NCBI GenBank assembly: GCA_002451085.1
Contig: DKBE01000059.1
Coordinates: 602 to 29,217, forward strand
Length of the DNA stretch: 28,616 bases
Direction of reading: 5' to 3'
Source: Proteobacteria bacterium UBA6908
Lineage (GTDB): Bacteria; Pseudomonadota; Gammaproteobacteria; Acidiferrobacterales; UBA6901
Under the pieces are notes generated by a model that was not told the DNA's origin, did not search any database, and worked only from the letters and a program-made list of their open reading frames with translations. The translations under genes and the position numbers were made by a program. Of the stretch, positions 6,708-15,355 are shown one piece after another. Every line of letters starts with the position of its first letter. Positions within the stretch are counted from its first letter, which is position 1.

Positions 6708-8917
6708 GCGGTTTTCTCCCGCAGGGCCGTGCTGGTGGATTCCGTGAGCGGCACGCGCAGGGTCAGGCTCGCGCCGCCGTCCTTGTGGTTGCCGGCCCAC
6801 AGCATGCCGTTATGCTCTTCGACAATTTTCTTGACGATCGCGAGTCCGAGGCCGGTGCCCTTGTCCTTGGTGGTCACGTACGGCTCGAACAGCCGGTCAA
6901 CCACGTCGGCGGCAAAACCGGGACCGTTGTCGCGGACCGAGAGTTCCACGAACTGTCCCGCGGGTTCCGCGAGCCGTTGGGTGGTGATGACCACCCGTGG
7001 CTGGTCGGTTCCGGTCAGGGCATCGGTGGCGTTGAGCAGCAGGTTGTGCAGCACCTGACGCAGGCGTCCGGCGTCGGCGGCGAGTGGCGGCAGGCTCTCA
7101 TCCAGCTCGAGCTCGTAGCGCACCGGGTTGGCGCGGCTCTTGTAGAGTTCGACCACGTCCCGGATCAGCTGGTTGAGGTTCACGGCCTGCACATGCAGCG
7201 GTGCCGGACGCGCATACTCGGAGAAGGCGTTGACCATGGATTTCATGGCCTCGACCTGCTGCACGATCGTGTGGGTAGCGCGATCGAGCGTCGTGCGGGC
7301 GGCTTCCGGCAAATCGTCCATGCACTTGCGGCGGATGCGTTCGGCGGACAGCTGGATCGGGGTCAGCGGATTCTTGATTTCGTGCGCCAGCCGCCGCGCC
7401 ACTTCCGCCCAGGCGGCGTCGCGCTGCGCCTGGATGAGGGTGGTGATGTCATCGAATACCAGCACGTGGCCGCCAGACCGGTCGTGCAGGCCGGGCAGGC
7501 GGGTGCCGCGCAGGATCAGCACGCGCCGGCCGCTGTCGCCCGTCAGCGTAATCTCGCCCTGCCACTCGTTGCGGCTGTGCTCCGTGAAATCGCGCAGTGC
7601 CTCGACGAATGGAGCCAGTGCCGGGCGTGCCTGCGCCAGCCAGTCGAGCGACTGACCGGTGCCGGAAGTCAGATCGAGCCCCAGGATCTGGTTGGCCGCG
7701 GCATTGTGTGTGCGCAACTGTCCTTGCGCATCGAACGACAGCACACCCGACGACAGGTGCGTGAGGACCGTTTCCAGGTAGGTGCGGCTGGTTTCCGCAT
7801 CGCGCCGGCCGCGCTGAATTTCGCCCTGTGCGCGACGGATGCGGTTGGTCATGTCATTGAACGATTTCACAAGCACGCCGAGTTCATCGCGCGTGGTCAC
7901 CGGCAACTGCTTGCTGTAGTCGCCTTGCGCGACCGCGCGGGTGCCTTCGGCCAGATCGCGGATCGGCGTCACCAGGCGGCGGGCGGCAAAGATCGAGGCC
8001 CACACCGCGAACAGCAGGGATGACAGGGCGACGAGGCTCAAGGTCAGCAGGAATCCGAATTTAAGCGGGCCGCGCAGGTAGAAGAGTTTCTGGTATTCGG
8101 CGAACGCGGCCTGCACGTCGCGGCCGAGGCGGGCATAGCGGTCCGGCAGCGGCTCGATAATTTGCAGCAGCCGTGCCGATTCCCCGACCTTGCGCGCCAC
8201 CATCGGGACCACTACCCGCAGCTGCAGGCCCGACTCCCCGAGCGGTTCGATGCCGGCATACGTCTTGCCTTCGCGAAGCTGCGCCAGGACGTTCTCGGCC
8301 GGCCGGTCCGGGACAACCGAGCGGCCGCGCACCGCCCCCTGGGTGCTGGAGGCGATAGCCTTGCCCTCGGCGGTAAACAGGGTGAGTTCGAACATGCCGT
8401 ACTGATCGCGCAGCAGGTTCAGGGCCGGCAGCACCGAGCGCGATCCGGCGCGGTCCAGCTCGGCGGCGATATCGTGGCCCTTGCGCGTCAGGTCCTCCTT
8501 GGTGGTGTCGAGCGCGGTGCGGCCGAGGGCCAGGGCGCTGTCGAGGGCCTGCTCGACGCGCACGTCGAACCAGTTGTCGATTCCGCGATTAAAGGCCTGA
8601 ACCGAAAAGGCGTACACGATCATTACCGGTACCACGCTCAACAACACGAACAGCATGAACAGGCGCAGGGTCAGGCGCGAGCCCATGACGCCGGCGCGAA
8701 CCTGGCGCACCAGGCGACGGACACTGAGCAGCAGCAAAGTGCTGAGCAGCACGATGCCGACCACGTTGATGACCAGCAGCAGCGAATAGAGGTTGCCGAA
8801 CAGTGCCGAATTCTGGGTCGCAGCCGTCATCATGCCGAGCGAGATCACCAGCAGTACCGCCAGCACGGCCAGCGGGGAGACGCGTCGCCACGCGCGCTTC
8901 ACGGTGTGACGGGCCAT
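6704..8917 (-). CDS. ntrY: Membrane sensor histidine kinase NtrY
   Basis: This is the sensor kinase of the NtrYX two-component system, 737 residues. It has four membrane segments (about 15-33, 45-66, 84-106, 287-310) with a roughly 180-residue periplasmic sensing loop between the third and fourth. HAMP follows (about 310-365), then PAS (about 378-495), HisKA with the phosphorylated His512 in RRLAHEIKNPLTP, and the HATPase domain with N-box near 625, DNGPGF (663-668) and KGTGLGLAI (686-694). The start is placed at the ATG at 8917; a GTG at 8944 is also open. With the ATG, the gene overlaps the DUF4390 stop by 19 bases. The architecture matches NtrY rather than the soluble NtrB. Confidence 0.93.
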   Translation of the reverse strand: MARHTVKRAWRRVSPLAVLAVLLVISLGMMTAATQNSALFGNLYSLLLVINVVGIVLLSTLLLLSVRRLVRQVRAGVMGSRLTLRLFMLFVLLSVVPVMIVYAFSVQAFNRGIDNWFDVRVEQALDSALALGRTALDTTKEDLTRKGHDIAAELDRAGSRSVLPALNLLRDQYGMFELTLFTAEGKAIASSTQGAVRGRSVVPDRPAENVLAQLREGKTYAGIEPLGESGLQLRVVVPMVARKVGESARLLQIIEPLPDRYARLGRDVQAAFAEYQKLFYLRGPLKFGFLLTLSLVALSSLLFAVWASIFAARRLVTPIRDLAEGTRAVAQGDYSKQLPVTTRDELGVLVKSFNDMTNRIRRAQGEIQRGRRDAETSRTYLETVLTHLSSGVLSFDAQGQLRTHNAAANQILGLDLTSGTGQSLDWLAQARPALAPFVEALRDFTEHSRNEWQGEITLTGDSGRRVLILRGTRLPGLHDRSGGHVLVFDDITTLIQAQRDAAWAEVARRLAHEIKNPLTPIQLSAERIRRKCMDDLPEAARTTLDRATHTIVQQVEAMKSMVNAFSEYARPAPLHVQAVNLNQLIRDVVELYKSRANPVRYELELDESLPPLAADAGRLRQVLHNLLLNATDALTGTDQPRVVITTQRLAEPAGQFVELSVRDNGPGFAADVVDRLFEPYVTTKDKGTGLGLAIVKKIVEEHNGMLWAGNHKDGGASLTLRVPLTESTSTALREKTA

Positions 8918-9465
8918 TCGCGCCACCCGGTGTTGAGGCGCCACGACGGTGTGGCATAGGCCAGCGGCCGCATGATGACGGGCAGCGCCTCGATATCCAG
9001 ACGGGCCCGCAGCGACACGAGATGGCGGGCGTCCGGCAGCAACTCCTTTTTGGCGGTCAGCGGAATCCTGAGGTCACGCACGTCCCCCAGCCAGTCGAGG
9101 GCCTGGGCGAGCGAACTGAAACTTTCCGTCGCGCGTTCTTCCTGCGGCGAGGTCACCAGGTACTGCCGTGACAGGGCATGGAACTGCAGGCGCCGGGTCA
9201 GCGTCCAGTCGGTGATGACCACATCGCGCCACCACCAGCGGTGCCGCAGCAACTTGATGTCGATGGTGACATCTATCGGGATGCCTTTGTTCAAGGCCTC
9301 TTCGATTTTCGGGTTGAGCGTCAGGTCGAACTGGGTATTCACGTGGATCACCCGGTCGACGAGGGTGGGCGCCCCCTCCTTGACGTCGAATTGCGCACTC
9401 GCGCTGGACAGACTCGCCGCCAGGGCGCCAGCGAGAAGCAGTGAGCCAAGCATTCGCCGCGTCAT
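8899..9465 (-). CDS. DUF4390 exported protein
   Basis: This 188-residue protein has a clear Sec signal peptide ([24 protein letters not shown], then QFDVKEG). The mature part, with the HVNTQFDLTLNPKIEEALNKGIPIDVTIDI start and a WWWRDVV patch, matches what I know as DUF4390, a family of unknown function found in gammaproteobacterial and betaproteobacterial genomes next to rsmB and ntrYX. Its ATG overlaps the rsmB stop by 4 bases (9462-9465), and its own stop overlaps the ntrY start, so all three are translated together. Being periplasmic and locked to the membrane kinase NtrY, it could modulate sensing; that is inference from position only. Confidence 0.87.
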   Translation of the reverse strand: MTRRMLGSLLLAGALAASLSSASAQFDVKEGAPTLVDRVIHVNTQFDLTLNPKIEEALNKGIPIDVTIDIKLLRHRWWWRDVVITDWTLTRRLQFHALSRQYLVTSPQEERATESFSSLAQALDWLGDVRDLRIPLTAKKELLPDARHLVSLRARLDIEALPVIMRPLAYATPSWRLNTGWREWPVTP

Positions 9466-10802
9466 GCTGGCCCCGTGCCGGACTTTTCAAAACCGGCGTA
9501 GTAGAAACCATCCATGTCAGCCGTCCCCGGGAGAATCTGATAGCCGAGCCCGTCCGCACGGGCATGCTGGGCCAGTGCCGGGTGCGGCAACGGGAGTGGT
9601 CGCGCCTGCGGCTGGCGGGCCGCGAAGGCGGCCACCCCCTGACGGTTCTCTTCGGGAAGGATCGAGCAGGTCACGTAAACAAGCTTACCGCCAGGCGCGA
9701 GGATCGGCCACAGGGAATCGAGCAGTCGGGCCTGGGTGGCAGCGAGACGCTCCAGGTCGCCGGGCTGGCGGTGCAGGCGGATGTCCGGGTGGCGGCGGAT
9801 CACGCCGGTGGCCGAGCAGGGTGCGTCGAGGAGGATGCGATCAAACGGCTGGCCGTCCCACCAGTCCGCCGGCGTGGCGGCATCACCGTGCACGATGTCG
9901 CCGTGCACGCCGAGGCGCGTGAAGTTCTCGCGGATCCGCGCCAGCCGACTCCGGTCGACGTCGAGCGCTACCAGCTGGAGAGCGGGTGTGCGTTCCAGGA
10001 GATGTGCAGCCTTGCCACCGGGCGCGGCACAGGCGTCGAGCACGCGCTGCCCATTCCGGACATCGAGCAGCGGCGCCGCCAGCTGTGCAGCGGCATCCTG
10101 GACCGAGAGCTCCCCGTCCCGGAATCCCGGCAGGGCGTCGACCGGTGCCGGGGTGGCCAGCGTGATGGCACTGTCCACGGTTTCGACCGGGTGGGCGGCG
10201 TAACCACCGGCCGCCAGTTTTTCGATGGCCGCGGCGCGCTCGATCCGGCCGGCATGCACGCGCAGCGTCAGTGGTGCGCGAGCGTTGGCGGCCATGGCCA
10301 CACGGCGCCAGTCTTCGGGATAGGCCGCTTGCAGTCGCGCGAGCAGCCAATCGGGGGTCGCCAGCGCCAGCGTCTCGTCGCTGGTGATGCGTTCCCGGAG
10401 CATTTCAAGTTCACGCAGCGCGCGCCGCAGCACGGCGTTGACCAGGCCCCGGGCCCAATCCTTGTTCAGCACAACGGTGGCCGAGACGGTTTCGTTTACC
10501 GCCGCGTGCGGCACCACGCGCATGTAGAGCAGCTGATACAGTCCGACGTGAAGCAACGAGTCGAGATCGCTGTCTTTGGCCGCCAGCGGTTTGTCGAGCA
10601 AATGGCGTGTGAGCGGTGCCAGCTGAAAGTGCCAGCGGATCGCGCCGTACGCCATTTCCTGAATGAGCGAACGCTCTTCCGACAGCCCGGCGGGCAGATG
10701 ACCAAACAATTCATCGAGGGCATCGTCCAGGGTACGTCCGGCACGCACGCGATCGACCACCTGGGCGGCATGGGCGCGGGCACGCGCGGCCGGCGAAGTC
10801 AT
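9462..10802 (-). CDS. rsmB: 16S rRNA (cytosine-C5) methyltransferase RsmB
   Basis: RsmB methylates C967 of 16S rRNA using SAM. The 446 residues comprise an N-terminal NusB-like helical domain (about 1-140) and a Rossmann methyltransferase domain. The SAM loop is DACAAPGGK (257-265). The two catalytic cysteines are in DAPCS (Cys329) and VTCS (Cys379). The C-terminus ends [21 protein letters not shown], typical of RsmB. The start at 10802 ([16 protein letters not shown]) overlaps the fmt stop by 4 bases; an upstream extension would lie inside fmt. The usual fmt-rsmB coupling is kept, but the trkA that often follows is replaced by DUF4390-ntrYX. Confidence 0.96.
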   Translation of the reverse strand: MTSPAARARAHAAQVVDRVRAGRTLDDALDELFGHLPAGLSEERSLIQEMAYGAIRWHFQLAPLTRHLLDKPLAAKDSDLDSLLHVGLYQLLYMRVVPHAAVNETVSATVVLNKDWARGLVNAVLRRALRELEMLRERITSDETLALATPDWLLARLQAAYPEDWRRVAMAANARAPLTLRVHAGRIERAAAIEKLAAGGYAAHPVETVDSAITLATPAPVDALPGFRDGELSVQDAAAQLAAPLLDVRNGQRVLDACAAPGGKAAHLLERTPALQLVALDVDRSRLARIRENFTRLGVHGDIVHGDAATPADWWDGQPFDRILLDAPCSATGVIRRHPDIRLHRQPGDLERLAATQARLLDSLWPILAPGGKLVYVTCSILPEENRQGVAAFAARQPQARPLPLPHPALAQHARADGLGYQILPGTADMDGFYYAGFEKSGTGPA

Positions 10803-11731
10803 GGGCCGAGGCGGGTCCCGGGGGCCAGCGGGTGGCCATTCAGGAAAGTACGGGCATCGAGCGGCTTGCCGCCTTCGGCCTGCAATTGCGTGATACACAG
10901 GATATCCCGACCGCATTGCACCCGGATGCCGGCGGCATCCGCCGACAGCACCGTCCCCGGCGCGGCCTCGTGCATGCCGTGTTCAGCAAGCGCCATCCAC
11001 ACACGCAGGGTTTGGCCATTGAACGTCGAGGTGGCGACCGGCCAGGGATTGAAGGCGCGCACGCGACGCGCGAGCGCTGCGGCGTCACTGCTCCAGTCGA
11101 GGCGGGCTTCTTCCTTTTTTAATTTGGCGGCGTAGTTGGCTTGTGTGCCGTCCTGGGGTTGAGGGGTGACAGCACCCTGGTCCAGCTGCGCGAGGGTGTC
11201 GACCAGCAGGCGGGCGCCGAGGGTGCTCAATCGGTCATGCAGGCTGGCGCCCGTATCGGTAACGGTGATCGGCGTCTCGGCAGTGGCGAGCATCGGACCG
11301 GTGTCGAGGCCTTCTTCCATCTGCATGATCGTCACCCCGGTGGATGGGTCGCCGGCTTCGATGGCGCGCTGGATCGGTGCGGCACCGCGCCAGCGCGGCA
11401 GCAGCGAAGCGTGGACGTTGATGCAGCCGAGCCTTGGAACCGACAGGATGGATCGCGGCAATAACAATCCGTAGGCAATCACGATCATGGCGTCCGGTGC
11501 GAGTGCGCGCAGCGCCTCGGCTTCCGTGTCGGGTTTCAGGCTGGTGGGCTGGCGTACCTCAAGCCCGTGCACAAGCGCGAACTGCTTCACCGGGCTTTGC
11601 GCCAGCTTGCGTCCGCGCCCGGCGGGTCGGTCCGGCTGGGTGTACACCGCCAGGATGCGGTGACCGGCAGCAAGCAGGGCACTGAGTGCGGGAACGGCAA
11701 ATTCGGGTGTGCCGGCAAAGACCAGTTTCAT
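10799..11731 (-). CDS. fmt: Methionyl-tRNA formyltransferase
   Basis: Fmt formylates initiator Met-tRNA with 10-formyl-tetrahydrofolate. The 310-residue protein starts [16 protein letters not shown], and the catalytic segment holds Asn106 and His108 ([20 protein letters not shown]) with Asp144 in EGLDTGPML. The C-terminal tRNA-binding domain (from about 205) includes FNPWPVA. The ATG at 11731 is only 9 bases downstream of the def stop. The functional logic is direct: Fmt adds the formyl group that Def removes, and RsmB follows. Length equals the normal family size. Confidence 0.97.
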   Translation of the reverse strand: MKLVFAGTPEFAVPALSALLAAGHRILAVYTQPDRPAGRGRKLAQSPVKQFALVHGLEVRQPTSLKPDTEAEALRALAPDAMIVIAYGLLLPRSILSVPRLGCINVHASLLPRWRGAAPIQRAIEAGDPSTGVTIMQMEEGLDTGPMLATAETPITVTDTGASLHDRLSTLGARLLVDTLAQLDQGAVTPQPQDGTQANYAAKLKKEEARLDWSSDAAALARRVRAFNPWPVATSTFNGQTLRVWMALAEHGMHEAAPGTVLSADAAGIRVQCGRDILCITQLQAEGGKPLDARTFLNGHPLAPGTRLGP

Positions 11732-11740
11732 GGTCAGCCC

Positions 11741-12244
11741 TTACATCGCCAGGCGTTCCTGCTTTTCGATCTTCTTGCGGATGCGCGACTGTTTGAGACG
11801 GGACAGGTGGTCAACAAACACCTTGCCGTTGAGATGGTCGATTTCATGCTGGATGCAGGTGGCAAACAGTCCATCCGCTTCGATTTCAAACGGTACGCCG
11901 TGGCGATCCAGGGCCTTGACTCGTACATGCCGGGCACGTTCCACTTCATCATATATACCCGGTACCGACAGGCACCCCTCCTCGAAGACCTGCTTGCCGT
12001 CCTGCCGGGTGATCTCCGGATTGATGAAAATCTGAAGCTGGTCGCGGGTTTCCGAGATGTCGATTACCACCACCCGCATGGGAATATCGATCTGGATAGC
12101 CGCCAGCCCGATGCCCGGGGCGGCATACATCGTTTCCGCCATGTCGTCGACCAGCTGGCGAACCGTATCGTCCACGACTGGCACCGGCTTGGCCACTTGG
12201 CGGAGACGGGGATCGGGATAATGAAGGATGGTACGCAGTGCCAT
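11741..12244 (-). CDS. def: Peptide deformylase
   Basis: Def removes the N-formyl group from nascent proteins. The 167-residue protein has the three family motifs: GIGLAAIQ (44-51), EGCLSVP (89-95, metal ligand Cys91) and HEIDHLNG (133-140, metal ligands His133 and His137, catalytic Glu134). I chose the ATG at 12244, giving [15 protein letters not shown], which matches the family's usual start. It lacks a clear ribosome site, whereas the in-frame ATG at 12283 has a better AGAGGA before it and would add 13 residues. It heads the seven-gene minus-strand operon. Confidence 0.96.
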   Translation of the reverse strand: MALRTILHYPDPRLRQVAKPVPVVDDTVRQLVDDMAETMYAAPGIGLAAIQIDIPMRVVVIDISETRDQLQIFINPEITRQDGKQVFEEGCLSVPGIYDEVERARHVRVKALDRHGVPFEIEADGLFATCIQHEIDHLNGKVFVDHLSRLKQSRIRKKIEKQERLAM

Positions 12245-12300
12245 AATACAAATGTAGATGGGTCCGGAACGCGGAATTTCCATTCCTCTGAAAGTGGATT

Positions 12301-12330
12301 ATTATCAGTTCAAATCGTCCTGAATAACAA
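12301..12330 (-). promoter_or_regulatory. Probable sigma70 promoter of the def-fmt-rsmB-ntrYX operon
   Basis: On the minus strand, TTGTTA (12325-12330) and GATAAT (12301-12306) are separated by 18 bases, close to the sigma70 consensus TTGACA/TATAAT. Transcription would start near 12294, about 50 bases before the chosen def ATG. It is the only good -10 in the 160-base region between the divergent def and LysM genes. Confidence 0.45.
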
Positions 12331-12404
12331 GACAAATTGGCCCCCTTCGGCCTAGCGCCCCGGGGAGGCATCGTCTAGACTCGGACCAACACCACAGGGA
12401 AATC

Positions 12405-13532
12405 ATGCACATGCCCGTGAAAAACCTGCTCTCCGCCGGGATGGTCCTGGCGCTGCTGGCCCTGACTGCGCCATTGTCGGCGGATACTGTCGACCTCAAG
12501 GCCGGTCATCCCGATCGCTATGTGGTTCAAAAAGGCGACACCCTGTGGGACATCTCGACCCGTTTTCTCAATGACCCGTGGCGCTGGGCCAGCGTCTGGA
12601 AAATTAACGAACAAATCAAGAACCCGCACCTGATCTATCCGGGTGATGTGATCATGCTGGTGTGGGTCGATGGCAAGCCCCAGCTGGTGGTGCAGCGTGA
12701 GGAAAAAGTGCCAGTTCCCGGTGAGGCGCCAGTTGAGGCGGCACCCACCACCGTGACCGAAGTGCCCGCTGGCGAAACCCCGTCCGGCATGAAGGTGGTC
12801 AAACTGAAGCCGCGGGTCTATGCATCGGACATCAAGGAAGCCATTCCGACCATACCGCCTAATGCCATTGTTCCGTTCCTCAGCCAGCCCATGGTGGTGG
12901 GGCGCAAGGAACTGGAGGAAGCTGGTTACGTGACCATTGGTCTTGATGACCGCGTGGCGCTGGGCGATGGCAGCGAGTTCTATGCGCGCGGATTGCCAAA
13001 AAACGCAACCACCGAATACTACCAGCTATTCCGAAAGGGTAATGAGCTTCGGCATCCAGATACGGGCGAACTGCTGGCCTATGAAGCGCTGTATCTCGGT
13101 GATGCCAGAGTGCTCGAACCGGGCGATCCAACCAAGCTGGTGGTGACGGCAGTCAAGCAGGAAATCCTGCCGACTGACCGTTTGATGGCCGCACCGAAAA
13201 AAGCGGCATTGCCCTATTATTTCCCGCGCGCTCCGGAAAAGAATGTTTCGGGCCGCATCCTCTCGGCCATTAATGGTTTGCGCGAGTTTGGCCCGACCAC
13301 CATAGTGGCGATCAGTGTCGGCAAACGCGAGGGTATTGAAGAGGGACATGTGTTGCGCATCATGCGCCATGTCGGTACGAGCAGGGATCCGGTGACCCGT
13401 CGTGAATACAAAATGCCGGACGAGGATGCCGGATTGTTGATGGTATTTCGTGTGTTCGACAAGGTCAGCTACGCGCTCATCATGAATGCCGATCGCCCAA
13501 TCCGGATCCACGACGCCTTGCGCACGCCGTAA
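12405..13532 (+). CDS. Exported LysM-domain protein
   Basis: This is a 375-residue protein with an N-terminal signal peptide (hydrophobic to about residue 25, ending PLSA before DTVD). A single LysM peptidoglycan-binding domain follows at about 42-88 (YVVQKGDTLWDISTRFLNDPWRWASVWKINEQIKNPHLIYPGDVIML). A Pro/Val/Glu-rich linker (about 98-130) leads to a long C-terminal domain that I do not recognise and that has no obvious catalytic motif. Genes of this type commonly sit before dprA in gammaproteobacteria, as here (33-base gap). It probably binds the cell wall in the periplasm; its function is unknown. AGGGA precedes the ATG. Confidence 0.87.
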   Translation: MHMPVKNLLSAGMVLALLALTAPLSADTVDLKAGHPDRYVVQKGDTLWDISTRFLNDPWRWASVWKINEQIKNPHLIYPGDVIMLVWVDGKPQLVVQREEKVPVPGEAPVEAAPTTVTEVPAGETPSGMKVVKLKPRVYASDIKEAIPTIPPNAIVPFLSQPMVVGRKELEEAGYVTIGLDDRVALGDGSEFYARGLPKNATTEYYQLFRKGNELRHPDTGELLAYEALYLGDARVLEPGDPTKLVVTAVKQEILPTDRLMAAPKKAALPYYFPRAPEKNVSGRILSAINGLREFGPTTIVAISVGKREGIEEGHVLRIMRHVGTSRDPVTRREYKMPDEDAGLLMVFRVFDKVSYALIMNADRPIRIHDALRTP

Positions 13533-13565
13533 GCATCCCAACTCCGCACGGATGCCGGAGTCAAT

Positions 13566-14678
13566 ATGAGTGAACTGCGCGGCGAGAGCGCACTGCCGTG
13601 GTTGCACCTGCATCAACTGACCGGTGGTGGAGCGCGAATGCGCCGGCTGCTGGACACCTTCGGCAGTCCGGATGGTGTCTACGGGGCGCCGCGCACGGAG
13701 CTGCTTCCTCACTTCGATGGTGATCAGACCCCGATCGAGGCACTGCGGGCCGGTCCGCAATCCGCCGATTTCCAGCAAGAACGCTTATGGCTGGAGGATC
13801 CAGACAACCATCTGTTGTGCCTGGGCGAGGCGGCCTATCCGCCATTACTGCGCGAACTCAACGATGCACCGCCAATGCTTTTTGTGCGCGGCGACCCATC
13901 GCTACTCTCGCTTCCGCAGCTGGCGGTGGTCGGTTCACGTAATCCGTCGCGTGGCGGCTGTGAAAATGCCCGGGCATTCAGTGCAACGCTGGTTCGCGCC
14001 GGCCTGATCATTACGAGCGGCATGGCACTGGGCATCGATGCCTGTGCCCATGAAGCGGCGCTGGCGGCGGGTGGCGGCACCATCGCGGTGGCCGGGACCG
14101 GACTCGACCGTGTGTATCCGGCCACCCATCATGAATTGGCGCACGCCATCGCCGAACACGGCGCACTGGTGTCGGAGTTTGCCCTGGGCATGCCGCCATT
14201 GCGCGAGAATTTTCCTCGGCGCAATCGCCTGATCAGCGGCTTGTCACTCGGGGTGTTGGTGGTCGAAGCGGCGCTCAAGAGCGGCTCGTTGATCACTGCT
14301 CGACTGGCCGCCGAGCAGGGACGCGAAGTGTTTGCCATCCCGGGTTCCATCCACTCACCGTTGTCACGTGGTTGTCATGCGCTCATTCGTCAAGGCGCCA
14401 AGCTGGTCGAGACGGCAGAGGATATTCTTGAAGAGCTTCAGGCCCTGGTGGGTTTTGTCGCCAGCCCGGTTCCGGGCCATTCTACCAAAGCGGCGGCACT
14501 CATCGATCCACAGGAGCAACAGCTGCTTGAACTCATGGGCCATGATCCAGTCGAACTGGATACGCTGATCGCACTGAGCGGATTGACGGCCGGGGCGGTT
14601 TCCTCCATGCTGTTGGCCATGGAGTTGCGCGGGCTCGTAGAGTCCCGTCCGGGCGGGAAGGTTCAACGTACGTCCTGA
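13566..14678 (+). CDS. dprA: DNA-processing protein DprA
   Basis: DprA binds incoming single-stranded DNA during natural transformation and loads RecA. The 370-residue protein has an N-terminal SAM-like helical region, then the Rossmann-type core beginning LAVVGSRNPSRGG, with TSGMALGIDACAHEAAL, AVAGTGLDRVYP, SEFALGMPPLRENFPRRNRLISGLS and EVFAIPGSIHSPLSRGCHALIRQGA, all diagnostic. A winged-helix domain closes the protein (about 310-370). The ATG has CGGAG five bases upstream. It follows the LysM gene closely and precedes smg, the standard order. With comM also in the window, the host probably retains competence-related functions. Confidence 0.97.
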   Translation: MSELRGESALPWLHLHQLTGGGARMRRLLDTFGSPDGVYGAPRTELLPHFDGDQTPIEALRAGPQSADFQQERLWLEDPDNHLLCLGEAAYPPLLRELNDAPPMLFVRGDPSLLSLPQLAVVGSRNPSRGGCENARAFSATLVRAGLIITSGMALGIDACAHEAALAAGGGTIAVAGTGLDRVYPATHHELAHAIAEHGALVSEFALGMPPLRENFPRRNRLISGLSLGVLVVEAALKSGSLITARLAAEQGREVFAIPGSIHSPLSRGCHALIRQGAKLVETAEDILEELQALVGFVASPVPGHSTKAAALIDPQEQQLLELMGHDPVELDTLIALSGLTAGAVSSMLLAMELRGLVESRPGGKVQRTS

Positions 14679-14749
14679 TGGCCTTGATCCGCGCGCCGAC
14701 ACGATGCAGTGTGACACCAGGTCGCGCGCGGCGGGGCGAAGAGAGAATG

Positions 14750-15229
14750 ATGAAAGAGAATGTGCTCGATGTATTGATGTACCTGTTCGAGAATTACATG
14801 GACGAAGGTCCTGAATTCAGCCCCGATCAGGAAAGTCTCGTTGTCGAGCTGACCCAGGCCGGCTTTCCGCGTCGTGAAGTCAACAAGGCGTTTGAGTGGC
14901 TCGAAGGCCTCGCCGCCCTGCGCGATGCCGAGGGTCTGCCGACCGGCGGGCGCCGGCAGTCCATTCGCGTCTTTTCGGCCCCTGAACAGCAGAAAATCAG
15001 CGTTGAGGCGCGCGGCTTTATCCTGTTTCTTGAGCGCAGCGGTGTGCTCGATTCCCATACCCGCGAACTCGTGATCGACCGTGTCATGGCGCTCGACACC
15101 GAGGAGATCGACAGCGAGCAGCTGAAGTGGGTGATCCTCATGGTGCTGTTCAACCAGCCCGGCCAGGAGCAGGCCTACGCCTGGATGGAGGATCTGGTGT
15201 TTGACGGGGTCGCGGAGCACCTGCACTGA
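14750..15229 (+). CDS. smg: Smg protein (DUF494)
   Basis: This 159-residue protein begins MKENVLDVLMYLFENYMDEGPEF, the typical Smg/DUF494 start, and ends DLVFDGVAEHLH. It is acidic, helical and cytosolic, without a known catalytic motif; its function is not established. It nearly always lies between dprA and a topoisomerase-type gene, as here. Two adjacent in-frame ATGs exist (14747 and 14750); GGGGCGAAGAGAG upstream fits the second better. A longer reading from 14678 has no family support. Confidence 0.93.
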   Translation: MKENVLDVLMYLFENYMDEGPEFSPDQESLVVELTQAGFPRREVNKAFEWLEGLAALRDAEGLPTGGRRQSIRVFSAPEQQKISVEARGFILFLERSGVLDSHTRELVIDRVMALDTEEIDSEQLKWVILMVLFNQPGQEQAYAWMEDLVFDGVAEHLH

Positions 15230-15254
15230 TTTCGTTCAGGTTTTTCCATCAGGC

Positions 15255-15285
15255 TTGACAAGCCACACCCGCTGTCGTCCACAAT
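15255..15285 (+). promoter_or_regulatory. Possible sigma70 promoter of topA
   Basis: A perfect TTGACA (15255-15260) is followed, at a rather long 19-base spacing, by CACAAT (15280-15285). It lies 70-100 bases before the topA start, in the only sizeable gap in this gene block (15230-15355). A small hairpin (CGGCG-TGAC-CGCCG, 15319-15332) lies between it and topA. Confidence 0.3.
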
Positions 15286-15355
15286 CACGCCCCACGAGTT
15301 TCCATACCTTAATATTATCGGCGTGACCGCCGAGTTGCGGAACTGTTTTTAGAAA

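Noticed and set aside
5382..7058. A 558-codon open frame on the + strand opposite ntrX and ntrY
   Set aside because: It is a mirror of the coding strand of ntrX-ntrY with no domain; GC-rich antisense artefact.
9441..11135. A 564-codon open frame on the + strand opposite rsmB and fmt
   Set aside because: It lies antisense to two certain genes and contains no motif or start signal.
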